Shown here piece by piece: positions 30,661 to 43,300 of a DNA stretch of 64,000 nt. Every line of letters begins with the position of its first letter. Position 1 is the first letter of the stretch. The notes beneath the pieces were generated by a model. It searched no databases. It was not told the origin of the DNA and was given only the letters and a program-made list of their open reading frames with translations. The stretch is from positions 143,873,197 to 143,937,196 of the forward strand of contig NC_086173.1 of the NCBI RefSeq assembly GCF_023053635.1, read 5' to 3'. This DNA comes from Elgaria multicarinata webbii. Taxonomy: Eukaryota > Chordata > Lepidosauria > Squamata > Anguidae. Both the position numbers and the translations under genes were made by a program.

Positions 30661-30984
30661 AAAAGGATATTATTGTGTTGGGAAAAGTGCAGAATTTTGC
30701 CACTTCGTTTTACTGCTCCTTTATTGTAGTTGGACGTCTTTTAATGCTGTGTTTTAATATTGTATTTGAATGTTGTGAACCGCTGAGAGATTCTATTACA
30801 TTCAGCAGTATATAAATGTTACAAATAAATAAATATTGGAAGGGAAGGGAGGGAGGGATTGATACTTTGAGCACTTTTCAAGGGCCCTGACATTATTTAT
30901 TTATTTATTTAAGCTATTTATATATCTCCATCTTATGGTAGGAAGGCAGTTTACAAAATGTAATAAAATAAAAGTAAAAAAATC

Positions 30985-31195
30985 AAGATTGGATCCAGGA
31001 TCTGCCTTCTATGAGAGAACGGGCTCTGTTTGCAGAAAGTACCTTACTGCCTGATTTTTGGGGACCCCGTCTGCCCCCCACATACACACAGCTGACTCCG
31101 TTCAACAGGGTCTCATGGCTCTCTGTGTAGCATGTTTAGGGGGCTGAAGGAGCTGCTGTGAGAAGGAGGGGGCGGAGGACATTTATTATTACACG
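30985..31195. repeat. short dispersed element with TTGGATCCAGA-like ends (copy 3)
   Basis: Begins GATTGGATCCAGGATCTGCC like copy 1 and shares TTCAACAGGGTCTCATGG and CTCTCTGTGTAG with copy 2. Confidence 0.5.
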
Positions 31196-31532
31196 TATGG
31201 GCCCATGGAATAGGTAGAAATGATAGCGTTTAAAAACAAGAACAAAACCCACTTGCTAGGATCTAAGGAACTCCAAAAGGTGGAGCCTCCGAGAGATGGC
31301 GCTGTGGCACTGGCTAACCCTGGTTCCCGAAGCAGGAGAGGGTGCCCCAAAACAGGGAGAGGCAGCAGATGAACATCTCTGCTGCTGGCTTTTCATTAAG
31401 ATCCCACCTTCTCTCTAGAGGGTTTTTCAAGCCAAACATATTGCCCATCCGAGATTTAGAATAGCAGCTTCAAAGGAAATCACCCCCTGACACAAGCAGA
31501 GTAACCAGTGGAAGATTATTTATTCCTCCGAG

Positions 31533-31534
<2 letters not shown>

Positions 31535-31574
<40 letters not shown>
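31535..31574. repeat. (AAT)n microsatellite
   Basis: About thirteen uninterrupted AAT units. Confidence 0.9.
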
Positions 31575-31575
<1 letters not shown>

Positions 31576-31867
31576 GTCTCCAGGAAGACAGGATCGTTCC
31601 CAGCCTCAAGCTGTTGCCCAAATGCAATCCAGGGGATAAAGAAGATACAAATTATCACGGAACCTTCGAAGGGGCTTAACATAAGAACGCAAGTATTATC
31701 ATGATGGATCAGATCAAGGTCTCTCTAGCTCAGCAATCTCTCTGCCAGATGCCCTGGGGAAGCTGAACAGCAGTGAATGAGGGAAGCAGCCTTCTCTTGT
31801 CTTTTGTCCCCAGAATCTGCAAATCAGAGGTATAGTGCCTCTGAATATCCATATATTCCATTCCAAG

Positions 31868-32092
31868 GGTTTGTTTATTTATTTATTGCATTTATATCCC
31901 ACCTTTTTTCCTCCAAGGAACTCAAGGCAGTGTACATAATCCTCCATTTTATCCTCACAACAACAACAACTCTGAGGTAGGCTGGGCTGAGAGTCCAAAG
32001 ACACCCATTCGGTTTCCATGGCTGAGTGGGGACCAGAACCCGGCTCTCCCGACTCCCAGTGCAACACTTCAGCCACTACACCACACTGGCTG
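31868..32092 (-). repeat. tRNA-derived SINE, family B
   Basis: Minus-strand head CCAGTGTGGTGTAGTGGCTG with a B-box region, core CTCTCAGCCCAGCCTACCTC, and a TTTATTTATTTA tail on the plus strand. This is the common squamate tRNA-head SINE type; I am not certain of the published family name. Confidence 0.75.
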
Positions 32093-32235
32093 GTTGTATT
32101 GTACCATTAGTGTGCATGGCACTTTAAAAGTACAAAAGGACAGTTCCCTGCCCTAAGGAGTTTACAATCTAAAATTTGACAGTGGGGAAGCATGTATTAC
32201 TCTTGTGGGTAATAATCCTCACTAGACCTGTCCTC

Positions 32236-32300
32236 CATAGAATCCCACTGCTGGAGGGGGGCATAGTGGTCACCTAGTCTAACCCCCTGCTTGTTGCGGG
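32236..32300 (-). repeat. CR1-group fragment
   Basis: Contains TAGTCTAACCCCCTGC on the plus strand and starts ATAGAATCCCACTGCTGG; a short old piece next to a SINE. Confidence 0.5.
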
Positions 32301-32306
32301 AAATTT

Positions 32307-32527
32307 TATTTTATTAATTTATTTGTTACATTTCCACCTTTTTTCCTCCAAGGAACCCAAGGTGGCATACATGATCTCTCCCATTTTATTTTCACAACAG
32401 CTCTGTGAGGTAGGTTAGGCTGAGAGTCAGTAACTGGCCCAAAGTCTTGCAATGTGCTTCATGGCCAAGCGGTGACTAGAACCCAAGTCTTCCCAGTCCA
32501 ACACTCTAACCACTACATCACACTGCC
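32307..32527 (-). repeat. tRNA-derived SINE, family B
   Basis: Same body as 31868-32092 with more substitutions (CAGTGTGATGTAGTGGTTAG head on the minus strand). Confidence 0.75.
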
Positions 32528-33022
32528 TATGAATAGATGCTGTCCTTTTTAAAGCCATATGTGCCAGTGGGCATTGCACTATTGTGAGTTCATTTAGTCT
32601 AAACTCCTTACATTGGGTAAAAACTGTCTACAAATGAACACTGCTAATTGATTAGACCACAAGCAGCAGAGACTCTTGTGGCACCTCTAACAAAGACTTA
32701 CAAATTAGACCATAGAGCAGAACATACCCAGTGGTCATCCCAAATATTTTAGTTAGGCAATCTGCACAGCACAGAGAAAATGGCCAATGAAACACAGCTA
32801 GGGAAAACCTATTTCTTTTGTAGAGTTTGAATTCAGCAACATTGGTTGTCCAGTACTTTACTTCTGCTTGTTTAGGCTGCTTTAGATATGATTTTATCTG
32901 ATGCAGATAATCTTTATCTGGAGGGGGGTGGAATGTGTTTCATAATATTTGAATGTCAGGACTGGACATTTTCTTTCTTTTTTAAATTGGGAAGCTGATA
33001 GCATGTGGTGGCTTTCTGATTC

Positions 33023-33023
<1 letters not shown>

Positions 33024-33100
<77 letters not shown>

Positions 33101-33102
33101 CA
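33024..33102. repeat. (GT)n(GA)n compound microsatellite
   Basis: About 17 GT units followed by about 20 GA units. Confidence 0.95.
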
Positions 33103-33109
33103 GAGGCAG

Positions 33110-33190
33110 GCCCCGTTCAGAAGACACCTTAAACCATGGCTTTAATCATGGTGATTAAGCCAGAAAGCCGAGATGTATTCAGAAGACATC
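33110..33190. repeat. relative of the 3281-3367 hairpin element
   Basis: Starts GGCCCCGTTCAGAAGACACC and ends near TGTATTCAGAAGACATC, with TAATCATGGTGATTA inside. The right end is degenerate. Confidence 0.45.
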
Positions 33191-33228
33191 AGAGAGAGTG
33201 TGAGAGAGAAAGAGAGAGAACACGTTTC

Positions 33229-33412
33229 TTAGCTCTGTGATGGATCACATCCTTTGCAAGTAAAAGGTCCCAGATTCCATCCCCAGCACCTCCAGGTATA
33301 TTAGGGGAAAGATGCTTGGTTGAAACCCTGCCAGAGCCATTGTCAATCGTGGAAACAGGACTGATCTAGATGGGCTAAGAGTCAGACTCGGAATAAGGCA
33401 GCTTCCTACATT
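33229..33412 (+). repeat. tRNA-derived SINE, family A, diverged
   Basis: Recognisable from AGGTCCCAGATTCCATCCCC (B box) and the end GGCAGCTTCCTACATTCC. The A box is decayed. Confidence 0.65.
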
Positions 33413-34451
33413 CCTAAGAAGAAGAAAAAGAGATTCGTGTTGCCACTCCAGTGTTACAAAGTATACATTTACCCGCATCTCCATGCCAGCAAAAGCTGTC
33501 GACCTTCCTTTGAGCAAGTTCTCTGTTGCATCTGGGGCCTCTTAGTGAGTCAGTGACTTCCATTAATCATGGTTCCGTTTCAAGAGGATCTATAATTATG
33601 ACATACTGTTTTTTTGTAAAGTCATGACGGGGGCTGTGAGCTAAACCAAGCTACTGATTTACTATTCATGGGACATCATGACCCAAAGGCCAAGGGCCTG
33701 AAACATGGAACCAAAAAGAGCCCTGTGGGGAGAGGCTTGTTATGTCAAACAAAGCAGCGTCTCTCTTTCTCAATCTCTCCGGAGGCTTTATGGAGGCTCC
33801 ATGGACTCCGTGCGCTTGGCAATGCCGCTGTAATGCACAAACACTTATGCCGCAGTTGTTTTGTTAGTCCTGAAGGTGTCACAGGACTCTTTCTGGTATT
33901 TATTATTATTATTATGAAATTTGACCCTGGGCTTGATAATTGATAGAAAAAAATGTAATGGCCACTACATGGTTTTTCCCTAGCAGTGGGGTCAAAGTGC
34001 TGGGATTTTTAATAACAGGGATAATGATGCCACCTCTCCCCACCCGTGCAGGTTTCCCTGTTCCCTCTCTGAGCTTAGCAGCAGTTCTCACAGTAGCTGA
34101 CAGAAAATGAATAGCAACCACACGTCCTATTTGTGTATTTCCCGTGGGCAGCTGGTTGGCCACTGTGTGAACAGAATGTGGGACTAGATGGACCCTTGGG
34201 CTGATCCAGCAGGGCTCTTCTGATGTTCTTGATATATTGTTCCCTGTTGTAATGCAAAATATTTTAGGGTGGTAGTGACTTGGCCTGGAATAGGCAATTA
34301 AGACTCATTAGCTTTACAAAAGCCCTGTTTCTGGTGGAGATGAAAACTGCTAGAACCAGTATGTTGACATGGATCAACTCAGATGCTTGAATTTGGGGAC
34401 TCTCCTTGGGGGAGGGGGCGTGGCTATGGGGACTCTTATGGTGAGTGCTTT

Positions 34452-34513
34452 AAGAACTTAAGAACATAAGAAGAGCCCTGCTGGATCAGCCCAAGGGTCC
34501 TTCTAGTCCAGCA
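34452..34513 (-). repeat. CR1-group LINE 3' end (split by SINE)
   Basis: Plus strand GAACATAAGAAGAGCCCTGC, GGATCAGCCCAAGGGTCC; the element resumes at 34769. Confidence 0.8.
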
Positions 34514-34768
34514 TTCCAGAGCCAGTGTGGTGTAGTGGCTAAAGTGTCAGACTGGGAGTCGGGAGATCCGGGTTCTAATCCCCATTCGGCCATGGAAACC
34601 CACTGGGTGACTTTGGGCCAGTCACAGACTCTCAGCCCAACCTACTTCACAGGGTTGTTGTTGTGAGGATAAAGTGGCGAGGAGGAGGATTATGTATGCT
34701 GCCTTGGGTTCCTTAAGAAGGAAAAAGGCAGGATATAAATGCAATAATAAATAAAATAAAATAAAAAA
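34514..34768 (+). repeat. tRNA-derived SINE, family B, inserted in CR1
   Basis: Well-preserved head CCAGTGTGGTGTAGTGGCTA, B box GGTTCTAATCCC, core, and a tail AATAAATAAAATAAAATAAA. It splits a minus-strand CR1-group copy. Confidence 0.8.
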
Positions 34769-35018
34769 TCTGTTCACACAGGGGCCAATCAGGAACCTGC
34801 AAGCAGGACATGAGTACAACAGCACCCTCCCTCCCATGTTCCTCAGCATCTGGTGTACATAGGCATGCTGCTTCTGATACTGGAGGTAGCACAGAGCCAT
34901 CAGGATTAATAGCCATTGATAACCTTCTCGTCCAGTAATTTGTCTAACTCCCCCTCCCTTTTAAAGCCATCTAAATTGGTGGCCGTCACTACTTCTCATA
35001 GCGCTGTGTGAAGAAGCG
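34769..35018 (-). repeat. CR1-group LINE 3' end (rest of split copy)
   Basis: Continues from 34513 with TCTGTTCACACAGGGGCC and ends in degenerate ORF2 sequence (TTGGTGGCCGTCACTAC). Confidence 0.75.
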
Positions 35019-35376
35019 TTGTCACATCCAAATTTACCTCTACACTGCTGTTCCCTAGAATTTGAAATAGTTGCACTCCTATGCCACAGTCCAGTCTACA
35101 ACCAGTTTCGCCTGGTCTATCTCATAGTTGCAAAGAGAATTTGAAGTGTGGTGGGGAGTTCTTTTTGGGTGCACTTGATTAGGCAACAAGCATTGCTAGT
35201 GTCTGTTTGCTTCTGCAGCCCCAAGCCAGAGATGCCTGATGGCAGGCGTGGCTACGGAGCTGAGGAGTCCCAGCCACAACGCAGTTTGTTTGGAACAACC
35301 TGTGGCCACTTGACAGGTGACTGATACCAGGGAAATGGGGCTTATCCCCATCAAAGTACAGGATCAGAGTGCCTTT

Positions 35377-35582
35377 CCCAACACGAATCATGGTCTTTCC
35401 ACCCAAAGTCTGATTTACCAAAGGGAGCAAGGAGGGCGGGCTATTTTGTCACATCAGTCTTTTTTCAGCTCTGTGCTTATGATTTATGAATGAATCCTCT
35501 TGCCCCGATGACAGCAGAACGCTGTCTTCCAAAGGGATAACTGCTAGAATCCCATGCTAAAAAAATTCTAAACCCTGCAATC
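35377..35582. repeat. direct duplication, left copy
   Basis: About 206 bases that recur at 36067-36276 with roughly 90 percent identity by eye (shared GCTCTGTGCTTATGATTTAT and AAAGGGATAACTGCTAGAAT). LINE 3' ends fill the space between. Confidence 0.8.
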
Positions 35583-36064
35583 TCCTGACCTGAACCTACG
35601 CATACTTTACGCTCAACATCTAAGGTCCTCTTCCGAGTGCCTCCTCCGAGGGAAGCTCAGAGGATGGCAACTAGGGAGAGGGCCTTTTCAGTGGTGGCCC
35701 CCCAATTATGGAATGATCTCCCCGATGAGGCTCGCCTGGTGCCGACATTGTTGTCTTTTTGGTGTCAGGTCAAGACTTTTCTCTTCTACCAGGTGGTTTT
35801 GTGAACCGCCCAGAGAGCTTCGGCTATTGGGCGGTATAAAAATGTAATAAATAAATAAAATAAATTAACAATGTATGCTGAGTTTTTCTTTAACTGACCC
35901 AAGAATAGTTGTTTTAAATGGATATTGCTGTTTGTATGCTTTTGATGGTTTTAAATTTTTGTATATTTGTTTTTAATGTTTACTGGTTTTTACTTTTGTA
36001 AACCACCCAGAGATCTTCGGCTATGGGGTGGTATATAAATGTAATAAAGAAATAAAGAAATAAA
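35583..36064 (+). repeat. two L2-clade LINE 3' ends in tandem
   Basis: The first (35583-35868) encodes the REAQRMATRERAFSVVAP-like end and finishes TTCGGCTATTGGGCGGTATA plus tail. The second (35869-36064) is a T-rich 3' UTR ending CTATGGGGTGGTATATAAATG plus (AAAGAAAT)n. Confidence 0.75.
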
Positions 36065-36066
36065 TT

Positions 36067-36276
36067 TCCCGACATGAATCATGGTCCTTCCACCCAAAGT
36101 CTGATTTACTCAAGGGAGCAAGGAGGGAGGGCTATTTTGTCACATCAATCTTTTTTTCAGCTCTGTGCTTATGATTTATGAATGAATCCTCTTGACCCAA
36201 TGAGAACAGAGCGCTGTCTGCCAAAGGGATAACTGCTAGAATCCCGTGCTAAACATTTTCTAAACCCTACAATCTG
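36067..36276. repeat. direct duplication, right copy
   Basis: Partner of 35377-35582. The pair bracket the L2-clade sequence at 35583-36064. Confidence 0.8.
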
Positions 36277-36608
36277 AATTTTGAAATGCTCAGTATTAGA
36301 TAGGGTGCAGCGATAGCCAGTAAGTTACCTAGATGGCTTACAGTGCCTTAAAATAAAATGAAAAATAGAAATAGCCAAGTAGAACTTCTGTGTTCAGAAG
36401 AAGTTTCTCTCAGAATACCAGTTGCTAGGAGACAAAAAGCCAAACAAACCAAGGAGGGGGTTGCTTGTGGGGCAGCTGGGGGAATCCGTCTGGCCACAGC
36501 TAGAAATGGTACCCTGAACTAGATGGCCCTTTGTCCTGATTCAGCAGGACTCTTTTTATGTCTGAATAGGTATTACCCCACCACACACTAATTTTATTTT
36601 GCTGACAC

Positions 36609-37278
36609 TGTTAAGGTGGTCAAAAGACCCTACCAAAAAAGACCCCTTTTCTGGGGGAAAAGTGTACACCAAGCACTCAAGGCTCTGCCACCGGACCCCT
36701 CCTCCTTTCCTTCTGATCATTAATAAAGAGTCATCAGAATGCAGTTGGCCGGTTGCTCAAGGTTGCCCTGCACTCACCACCTCCAGGCAGGGTTTAGTCT
36801 GCTCGGCAAATGTAGCAGTTTCCAAAAACACAGCTGCTAAGGCTTGGATCCCGGATCCAAGTTGCCATTATCCCAGACACCTTGGCGCACTGCTCCTTGT
36901 TATCACGAAAACCATCCCAATGGTCAGCAAAGTTAGCTTCGCCAGCCCTTGCATGGGGGGCTTATCTGGTACAGTAAGTTACATAAACAGCACAATATTA
37001 TGTGCTGTTAGTTGCTAGAAATAGTTTCATTTATGGAAAATGTATAACTCTGCAATCAATAAGGGATGGGAGGAGGGAGGAGCCATGAGTTCATCAGGAG
37101 GGGCATGGAATGTTATAAAAGATTTTGGTTGTGGATGATGGGTTTAGAAGCTCGTCTTTGATCCATCGAGGGTGAGTTTCCTCCTACACATGTGGTTCAA
37201 TAAAGAAATGGTCACTTTATCTGGACTTGTCTGGTTTTCCTGTTCCCTCCCTTCTGGTTGGGGATTTTTACCCTAACA
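36609..37278 (+). mobile_element. solo LTR of a retroviral-type element (fossil)
   Basis: The ends TGTTAAGG and CCCTAACA form the short inverted LTR termini. Inside are a TATA-like TATAAAAG near 37114 and an AATAAAG polyadenylation signal near 37200, followed by a GT/T-rich end. Flanks ACAC and ACAT may be a decayed 4-bp target duplication. There is no internal region. The exact retroviral class cannot be fixed from an LTR alone. Confidence 0.6.
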
Positions 37279-37889
37279 ACATGATTTTCAAGGTAGCTTT
37301 TGAGGGATTTTAAATCCTAATTTCTTGTGTCAAGGTCTGGGATGCAATTTGAGAAAGAGCGTTGGGGATTGAGGAATTGGGAGAAGGGGGCAGGATGCGT
37401 TGCAGCTCTGCATTGTGGGAAGGGCTGGGAGGATGCCTTGCTGAGTTGAAGACAATCGATTCTTTGACAAACAGAACACATAATCTGCCCTCTGGCAATA
37501 CACATCACTTCGAGCAATTCTTCAACTGGTTTTCCTCTGCTACCATGAGGGCTAGAAACTTGCTAATGGATTCTGCCACACAGCTAAAGTCATACTGCCA
37601 AGGCTAGTATTCAGGGCACTAGATCCAAAGAGTGAGAGGATGAAGGAATAGAAGGCAGATGTGGTAGGTGTTGGGAAGAGCAGAGATACAGAGGCCGGAA
37701 GTTGAGGGATGAAAAGTGGAAGGTGGGCGAGAGGCTGAATCACCAGCTCCCCTGCCCAGTTGTCATCTGTGCCTCCTACACAGGCCAAAGGGCCGGCACT
37801 GCCAAGGCCATCTGCTCAGCAAAACCACTGCTTACCTGCCACGAGAAGCTGGCAGGAATCAAGCCCCCTCCTAAGTTAACTAGGAGGTG

Positions 37890-38740
37890 CTTACTGTCAA
37901 AGGCCCCAACCTGGGTTTGGAGCTGTGTCAACCAGTTCTGGATGGGGCTACACTCCCCCTGAAAGACTCCGTTCACAGCTTGGGGGTGCTCCTGTATCCG
38001 TCGCTCCAAATGACAGCTCAGATAGATGCGACGGCCAGATGTACCTACTAGCAGCTTCAGCTGCTACACCAGCTGAGCCCCTTCCTAGAGTTGGAAGACC
38101 TAAAGACAGCAGTGCACGTGCTGGTAACTTCGAGGCTCGACTTCTGCCGTGCCCTCTACGTAGGGCTACCTTTGTGCCTAGTCCGGAAACTTCAACTAGT
38201 ACAAAATATGGCAGCCAGGTTGGTCACTGGTACACCTAGGGGTGAACATATTACACCAGTTTTAAAATCTCTTCACTGGCTGCCAATTAGTTTCTGAGCG
38301 AAGTATAAGGTGTTGGTCATTATCTTTAAAGCCCTACATGGCTTGGGTCCAGGTTACCTGCGGGATCACCTTCTCCCATACAATCCGCCCTGCACACTCA
38401 GGTCTTCTGGGAAGAATTTACTTCAGCCAGCTAAAACTAGATTGACAACCATTACCCAGAGGACCTTCTCTTCTGCCGCTCCCAGACTGTGGAAAGGCCT
38501 GTTGGAGGAGATTCGTGAACTCAACTGTCTTTCTGAATATAAAAAAGCTGTAAAGACTGATCTCTTCCGGCAAGCCTACCCAGTCACATTTAAAGATGTC
38601 TGGCAGTCATTTTAATAATGTATCAGTCTTATATAATTTAATTAGTTTTATGTATTTTATAATATTTTTGTATTCTATGTCACTCCCTGCCTTGATCCAG
38701 AGGGAGAGGCAGGTAAGAAATAAATTCCTGATTATTCTTA
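37890..38740 (+). repeat. L2-clade LINE 3' portion
   Basis: Broken ORF2 C-terminus (VLVTSRLDFCRALYVGLPL, then LHGLGPGYLRDHLLPYNPPC and RTFSSAAPRLWKGL) with a 3' UTR ending AGGCAGGTAAGAAATAAA. Reading-frame breaks show it is dead. Confidence 0.85.
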
Positions 38741-39289
38741 TTAACTGGAGCTCCTTGGGCCAAAGGCCAAAGGTGGTTCAAAGTCAGGGATGCAGAGATG
38801 GTGCAGATGAGCCTTTGAAGACGCGTGGCTGCCCAGGCTGGCCCTCCTGCCCGTATCAAATGAGCAGAGGCATCCTGCCAGCTGCTGCTGCTGCTGCTCC
38901 TGTTGCATATTTTATTCACCCGGGCTTGGGGCTGCACTTCCCTTTCATGAGAACAGAGATAAAGTAGGCCACACGCCCTGCAGCGGGAATACTCTCTTCC
39001 CATCTGCTTGATGGCTCCGAGTGATTGAACCTCACAGGCTGGGCTGCCGCTTCTGCTGTGTGCTAAACGTCCCTCCTGGAGAGATTGTGAAAGGACTCCA
39101 GGGCTGGAGAACTGCTGCCTGGGTCAAAATAACTAGCCTGCAGGCTGAAAGTATCAGGGTTTCCCCATCCCTCAGGCAGGTGAAATGCTTGCCCTCCCAG
39201 GCCCAGGCTGCAAAAGAAGAATCCAGCAGCCCTCAATTGCTACCTCCAAGGTGCCATTGGGCAGACGGAATATTTGGCCTGGGGGATGT

Positions 39290-39825
39290 CTATACGGCTT
39301 CTTTACCCCGACCTAAATGTGTAGATTCGTGTTTCAGAACACATGACGCAGCTGCCCATTCGCCGCAGCGCCGGGTTTTGAACCGGAAAATGCGCAGATT
39401 CGTAGTTGCGATTTAGCATGACTTTTGGATCAATGTCCGAGTTCGCACCGCATTAGAGTTATTTGTTGGGGGAGTTAAATCAAATTTTGAAATGTGGGCA
39501 GAGCTTTGAGGGCAGGACAAAGTGATTGGCTGATTTCCTGCCTTCCCACCTGTCACGTCCTCCTCCGGCTGCCTCGTTCCTTCCCGCCTTTTTCATTTTT
39601 AATTATATGAAAATGTGTTGCTCCGCAGATAGAGCTTACAAAATTAAAACAAAGAGGGGAGAGGAATGGTCAGCGAGAGGGAGGAGACGTGTTCAGCCTC
39701 CTCTCGCATTCCTCCTCTGCTGCCTTGTTCCTCCCCCACCCCCGGTTTTTCTCTTATATGAATCTGAGCTCCGCAGATAAAAAAAAAAGGTTCAAGCCCA
39801 CCGGAGCAGCTTTGCTCCACAAGGG
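39290..39825. other. unidentified CpG-containing segment with an internal duplication
   Basis: About 39536-39640 and 39690-39805 share GCCTCGTTCCT/GCCTTGTTCCT, a C-rich block, TTATATGAA and TCCGCAGATA. It directly abuts the copia element, whose insertion site is inside it. It looks like an old repeat of unknown kind. Confidence 0.4.
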
Positions 39826-40340
39826 TGACGTGGTAAGTATAGTAATGCACTTTTTAAAGCTAGTGCAGAATGCAACTCACACAAGCAGAGTTTTTCAGGA
39901 AGTCCAGTGTCAAAACAAAGAAGCTGATCTCAAGATGAAAGACCACACAGACAAAGATCAGTAGTGCTCAACTAAGTCCTTTACTGTGCAGTATCATTAC
40001 AGCATGGCAGTGCAGCAGTAGATATTTACATCAATATACACAATGACTTTTACTCTAACCCTTCTTCTCCACACCATCCATAGTCCATATTCTTCTTTAT
40101 AGTCCTTTGAGCCAATCAGTTAGTGGCTTTCTTACCATGTGGTATTATTACATCAGCTTTACCACACTCTTTGTGAGTCAGCAAACCATTCCAGCTGCTC
40201 TTAATTAGTCACCTGACTGTAGGTGCAATAATCACTTTGGCCATGAAAATACCACCAGCTAATCTGGATTTCTCCTTATGTGTCATAATGGCAGAAAAAC
40301 CTCTAGTCACTTTTTGGCTCACTCACCCAGAAACCTGACA
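39826..40340 (-). repeat. copia 3' LTR
   Basis: 515 bp, apparently identical to 44388-44902; it is the 3' copy because the element reads leftwards. Ends TG...CA. Confidence 0.93.
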
Positions 40341-40353
40341 CCCCTCCTTTTTT
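40341..40353 (-). other. copia polypurine tract
   Basis: The minus strand reads AAAAAAGGAGGGG immediately before the 3' LTR, the expected plus-strand priming site of an LTR element. Confidence 0.85.
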
Positions 40354-40369
40354 CTGTACATTTGCACAC

Positions 40370-43300
40370 TTATGCAACCTGCTCAGCCATGCCAAGCTGT
40401 TTGACAAATTTTCTGTGCTTCAATACTGTTAGGGGTTTTGTCATGATGTCTGCAGTGTTATCCTCGCTTGCACAATAAGTTAAATCAATTAACCCCTCTT
40501 GTACAGCCTGTCTAACATTGCAGTATCTGATATCTGTATGTTTACTTCTAGTGTTAACTCTTTCAGAGTGTGCCATCTGAATACATGTTTGATTGTCTTC
40601 AAAAACTGTCACTGGATATTCTACATCCAATCCAAAATCTTTTAGCAATTGCACAAACCAAATCATTTCAGTGCACAATTCTGAGACTGCAGCAAATTCA
40701 GCTTCAGAAGTTGATAATGCTACCACATTTTGTTTTCTAGTTTTCCAACTAATTAATACATTTGCATATTTAATAACAAAACCTGAGGTTGATTTTCTAT
40801 CCTGAAAATCTCCCGCCCAGTCGCTGTCTGAAAAACATTGAAAAAACAGTTGCTCTGTGGGCTTGATCATCAGAGCTGTGTCAATAGTTCCTTTTAAATA
40901 TCTTAAGATTCTTTTTACACCTTGCCAGGCACTGTAAGTAGGTTTTGATGAGAACCTACTTAAAATACCCACTGCATTCGCAATATCTGGTCTAGACCAC
41001 TGTGCCAAATATAACAAACTTCCAATTGCAAATTGATACAAATCTGTTTCCTCAAATTCTGCATCATTACTGTTGCAAACAAAACCTGATATCATTGGTG
41101 TCTTTACAGGTTTACTTTTTTCCATGTTGTATTTGGCTAACAGGTTTTTTATCTTTTGCTTTTGGCTTATCACATAAGCCCCTTCTTTCTTTGAAACTTC
41201 CACCCCAAGATACTCTTTCATTTTTCCCAAATTCTTTAACTTGAAGTGCTTGCCCAATTGTTTCTCAAATCTTTCCATTTGATCTTTTGTTTTGGCCACT
41301 AAACAAATATCATCAACAAATATTAACAACCATATTTGTTCCTCATTTTCATTTCTAGTATACAAGCATGAATCTGCCCTGCTATTTTTGAACCTCATAG
41401 ATTCAAGAACCCCATGTAAGCATTTGTTCCAATTTCTGGCAGATTGCTTCAGTCCATAAATTGCCTTGTTGAGTTTGTATACTAAACCTGGTGTTGGGCT
41501 TTCATAACCAGGGACCTGCGCCATGTAAATGTCTTCTTTCAAATCAGCATTTAGATAAGCTGTTTCTATGTCAAAGTGATATACTTCACATTTTTTAATT
41601 GCTGCAACCGTTAAAGCTAGCCTCATCGATTCAGGCCTGGTTGTAGGACTAAACGTTTCATCATAATGAATGTTCTTCCTTTGTGTAAATCCCTGTGCCA
41701 CGAGTCTGGCTTTATATTTTGTCTCTCCAGACCCTAACACCTTTTTCTTATACACCCACCTACAACCAATGGCTTTTTCTCCCTTTGGTAACATAGTTGG
41801 TGTAAAAACATCATATTTTGACATACAGTCCATTCCTACTCTCATGGCCTGAACCCATTTTTCCCTTTCTGCTTCAGGCAGTTTCTTAACTTCTTCAAAA
41901 TTCTCAGGTTCATAGGAGACTTGACAAATTCTGATTTGGCCAGCAGTGAATCTATCTGGTGGAACACCCTTATTGCTCCTTTCTGAGCGTCTGGGTCCTA
42001 ATGATGTGCCAGCTTCCTCCTCCTCTTTCTTGGAGCTTGCAGTAGAGTTACTACTGCTACTCCTGCTGGAAACATCTCTTTGTTCCTCTTCTCGTTTTGG
42101 AGTTTCTAAATTCTTTTCTTCAGTTGGCAACAAAACCTCAGTTCCATGAAGCCTCCCCCAGCTGCTGTGCTCTTCAAAGCTTGCAGATCTGGAGATAACA
42201 ACATTGCTGCCTCCTGCTGAGAATCTGTATGCTTTGGAGCCAGGTGCATATCCCAGAAACCTCAACCTTCTGGCTTTTGCCAGCCCCTTTCTCCTTGCAG
42301 CTTTTGGGATGTTAACCCATGCATAGCTGCCAAAAACTCTCAGGTGTGCTAGAGATGGCTTTTTTCCAAACATGAGGTAATAGGGGGTGTTGTTAATTGA
42401 AGAACTCCACAACCTATTAACCACATAATTGGCAGTTAGCATTGCTTCACCCCAGAAGTGGGCCTGAAGCCCCGAGTCTGCCATCATTGAATCTTTCATG
42501 GTTTGAAGAACTCCATTTCTACGCTCAGCCACTCCATTTTGCCATGGGGAATGAGGTGCAGTTCGCCTGGCTGAGATTCCTTTTCTTCTTAACCACTTCT
42601 GGAAAACATCAGCCATGAACTCACCTCCTCTGTCTGACTGCAATTGCTTAACTTTGGTTGAGAATTTTCTCTCCACCCAACTCAGCCAATTTTGGAACAC
42701 CTTAAAGGTTTCACTCTTATTGTGTAGCAAATAACAAAACCCATATCTGCTATAATCATCTACCAACACCAGGACGTACCTTGCCCCTCCTAGTGTCTTA
42801 TCCAATGGCCCAATTAAATCTGCGTGAACTAATTCAAAAATTTGTTTTGTGACTCTATCACTCTTCTTTCCAATAGGGGCAACTTTGGATTTCGCCAATT
42901 TACAGGTGGTGCAGTCAAGAAATTGGTCACATACTTTTACCTTCAAACCAAGACACGCATCTGGCATCTTGCTTAACACTTTAAAGCTAGCATGCCCCAA
43001 GCGTCTATGTAACAGGTGCACACAGTTATCATGCATAGGCTTATTTTCAAAAACAGATTTTACATCTCCAGAAACATTAGAACCTTTTTGAACCATTTCA
43101 TACAAATTGTTTCTTAATTCTCCTTTAGCTAGCAGATTATTCCCTTCTAGTACTTTGCATTGCTTGTCAGAAAACAAAACAGTATACCCTTCTTTATCCA
43201 AACAAGATACACTAATCAAGTTGTACTCTAAAGACGGTACACAAAGCACATTATTTACATTTTTACCAAGACAAGGGATAAATAAAGAACCTTCACCAAG

